Shown in pieces: positions 13,854-13,964 of a stretch of DNA of 13,964 bases. The first letter of the stretch is position 1; each line of letters starts with the position of its first letter. Made by a program: the position numbers and the translations under genes. Source of the DNA: a candidate division WOR-1 bacterium RIFOXYB2_FULL_48_7 (GTDB lineage: Bacteria > Margulisbacteria > WOR-1 > O2-12-FULL-45-9 > XYB2-FULL-48-7); NCBI GenBank assembly GCA_001771615.1, contig MEUF01000083.1, positions 7,039-21,002 of the forward strand, in the 5' to 3' direction. The notes under the pieces are model-generated. The model saw only the letters and a program-made list of their open reading frames with translations, ran no database searches and was not told where the DNA came from.

Positions 13854-13964
13854 ATGAAGCCTATTTACCTGGATTATGCTGCGACTACACCAACCGATCC
13901 GGCCGTTGTGGCTGCGATGGAACCTTATTATTCGGAAATCTACGGGAACCCATCCTCTATCCAT
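13854..13964 (+). CDS. Cysteine desulfurase, NifS/IscS family (N-terminal part, 3' end outside window)
   Basis: Only 37 codons are visible. They read MKPIYLDYAATTP and then a GNPSSIH at the window edge, the two hallmark segments of the N-terminus of group I cysteine desulfurases, which take sulfur from cysteine as an enzyme persulfide for Fe-S clusters, thiolated tRNA and other acceptors. The gene begins 18 bases after the LarE-like gene in the same direction. Its ribosome site is weak, and TGGTAAAAT (13836-13844) resembles an extended -10 box placed such that a transcript from it would start almost at the ATG. Whether it is NifS, IscS or an MnmA-linked type cannot be said from this fragment. 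Confidence 0.88.
   Translation, partial: MKPIYLDYAATTPTDPAVVAAMEPYYSEIYGNPSSIH

Noticed and set aside
13836..13854. Extended -10-like TGGTAAAAT before the cysteine desulfurase
   Set aside because: No -35 and a predicted start nearly at the ATG; too weak to list as a promoter, and co-transcription with the LarE-like gene explains expression.

Overview
The window reads as chromosomal DNA of a strictly anaerobic bacterium of moderate GC content. Evidence for anaerobiosis: a ferredoxin-dependent 2-oxoacid oxidoreductase, a class I (CX2CX8CX5C) hybrid cluster protein, several ferredoxins, two Rrf2 regulators with likely Fe-S cysteines, and the DUF39/NIL-ferredoxin homocysteine pathway otherwise typical of anaerobes and methanogens. 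Gene order and style resemble uncultured anaerobic candidate phyla (for example WOR-1/Margulisbacteria), but this is a guess; no marker gene fixes the taxon.

Layout. (1) 1-2556, plus strand: the 3' part of a 2-oxoacid:ferredoxin oxidoreductase gamma-alpha subunit, its TPP-binding beta subunit, and an exported DUF3298/DUF4163-type protein, joined by 4-base overlaps. (2) 2567-5614: a consensus promoter, then Rrf2 regulator, hybrid cluster protein (hcp), a dicluster-type ferredoxin with an extra domain, and a 98-residue protein resembling the glycyl-radical tail of anaerobic ribonucleotide reductase. This looks like a nitrosative/oxidative stress operon. (3) 5620-6330: a class I glutamine amidotransferase and a strong terminator. 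(4) 6334-6803, minus strand: two small exported cysteine-containing proteins, one only 44 residues. (5) 6797-6852: overlapping divergent promoters with a dyad between them. (6) 6908-11330: a second Rrf2 regulator, then metY, cysK, metX and metW: assimilation of sulfide into homocysteine and cysteine. (7) 11365-13964: an extended -10 promoter, then DUF39 homocysteine synthase, NIL-domain ferredoxin, a LarE-like sulfur transferase and the start of a NifS/IscS cysteine desulfurase.

How it fits together. Regions 6 and 7 bring together two independent routes to homocysteine: the O-acetylhomoserine route (MetX/MetY) and direct sulfuration of aspartate semialdehyde (DUF39 plus NIL-ferredoxin). They are flanked by two enzymes that handle protein-bound sulfur (LarE-like PP-loop protein and cysteine desulfurase). 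The Rrf2 protein at the head of region 6 probably senses cysteine or Fe-S status and, from the promoter layout, may also control the divergent small exported proteins. The most interesting leads are the LarE/desulfurase/DUF39 sulfur-relay cluster, the divergent Cys-rich peptides and the stand-alone NrdD-tail-like protein.
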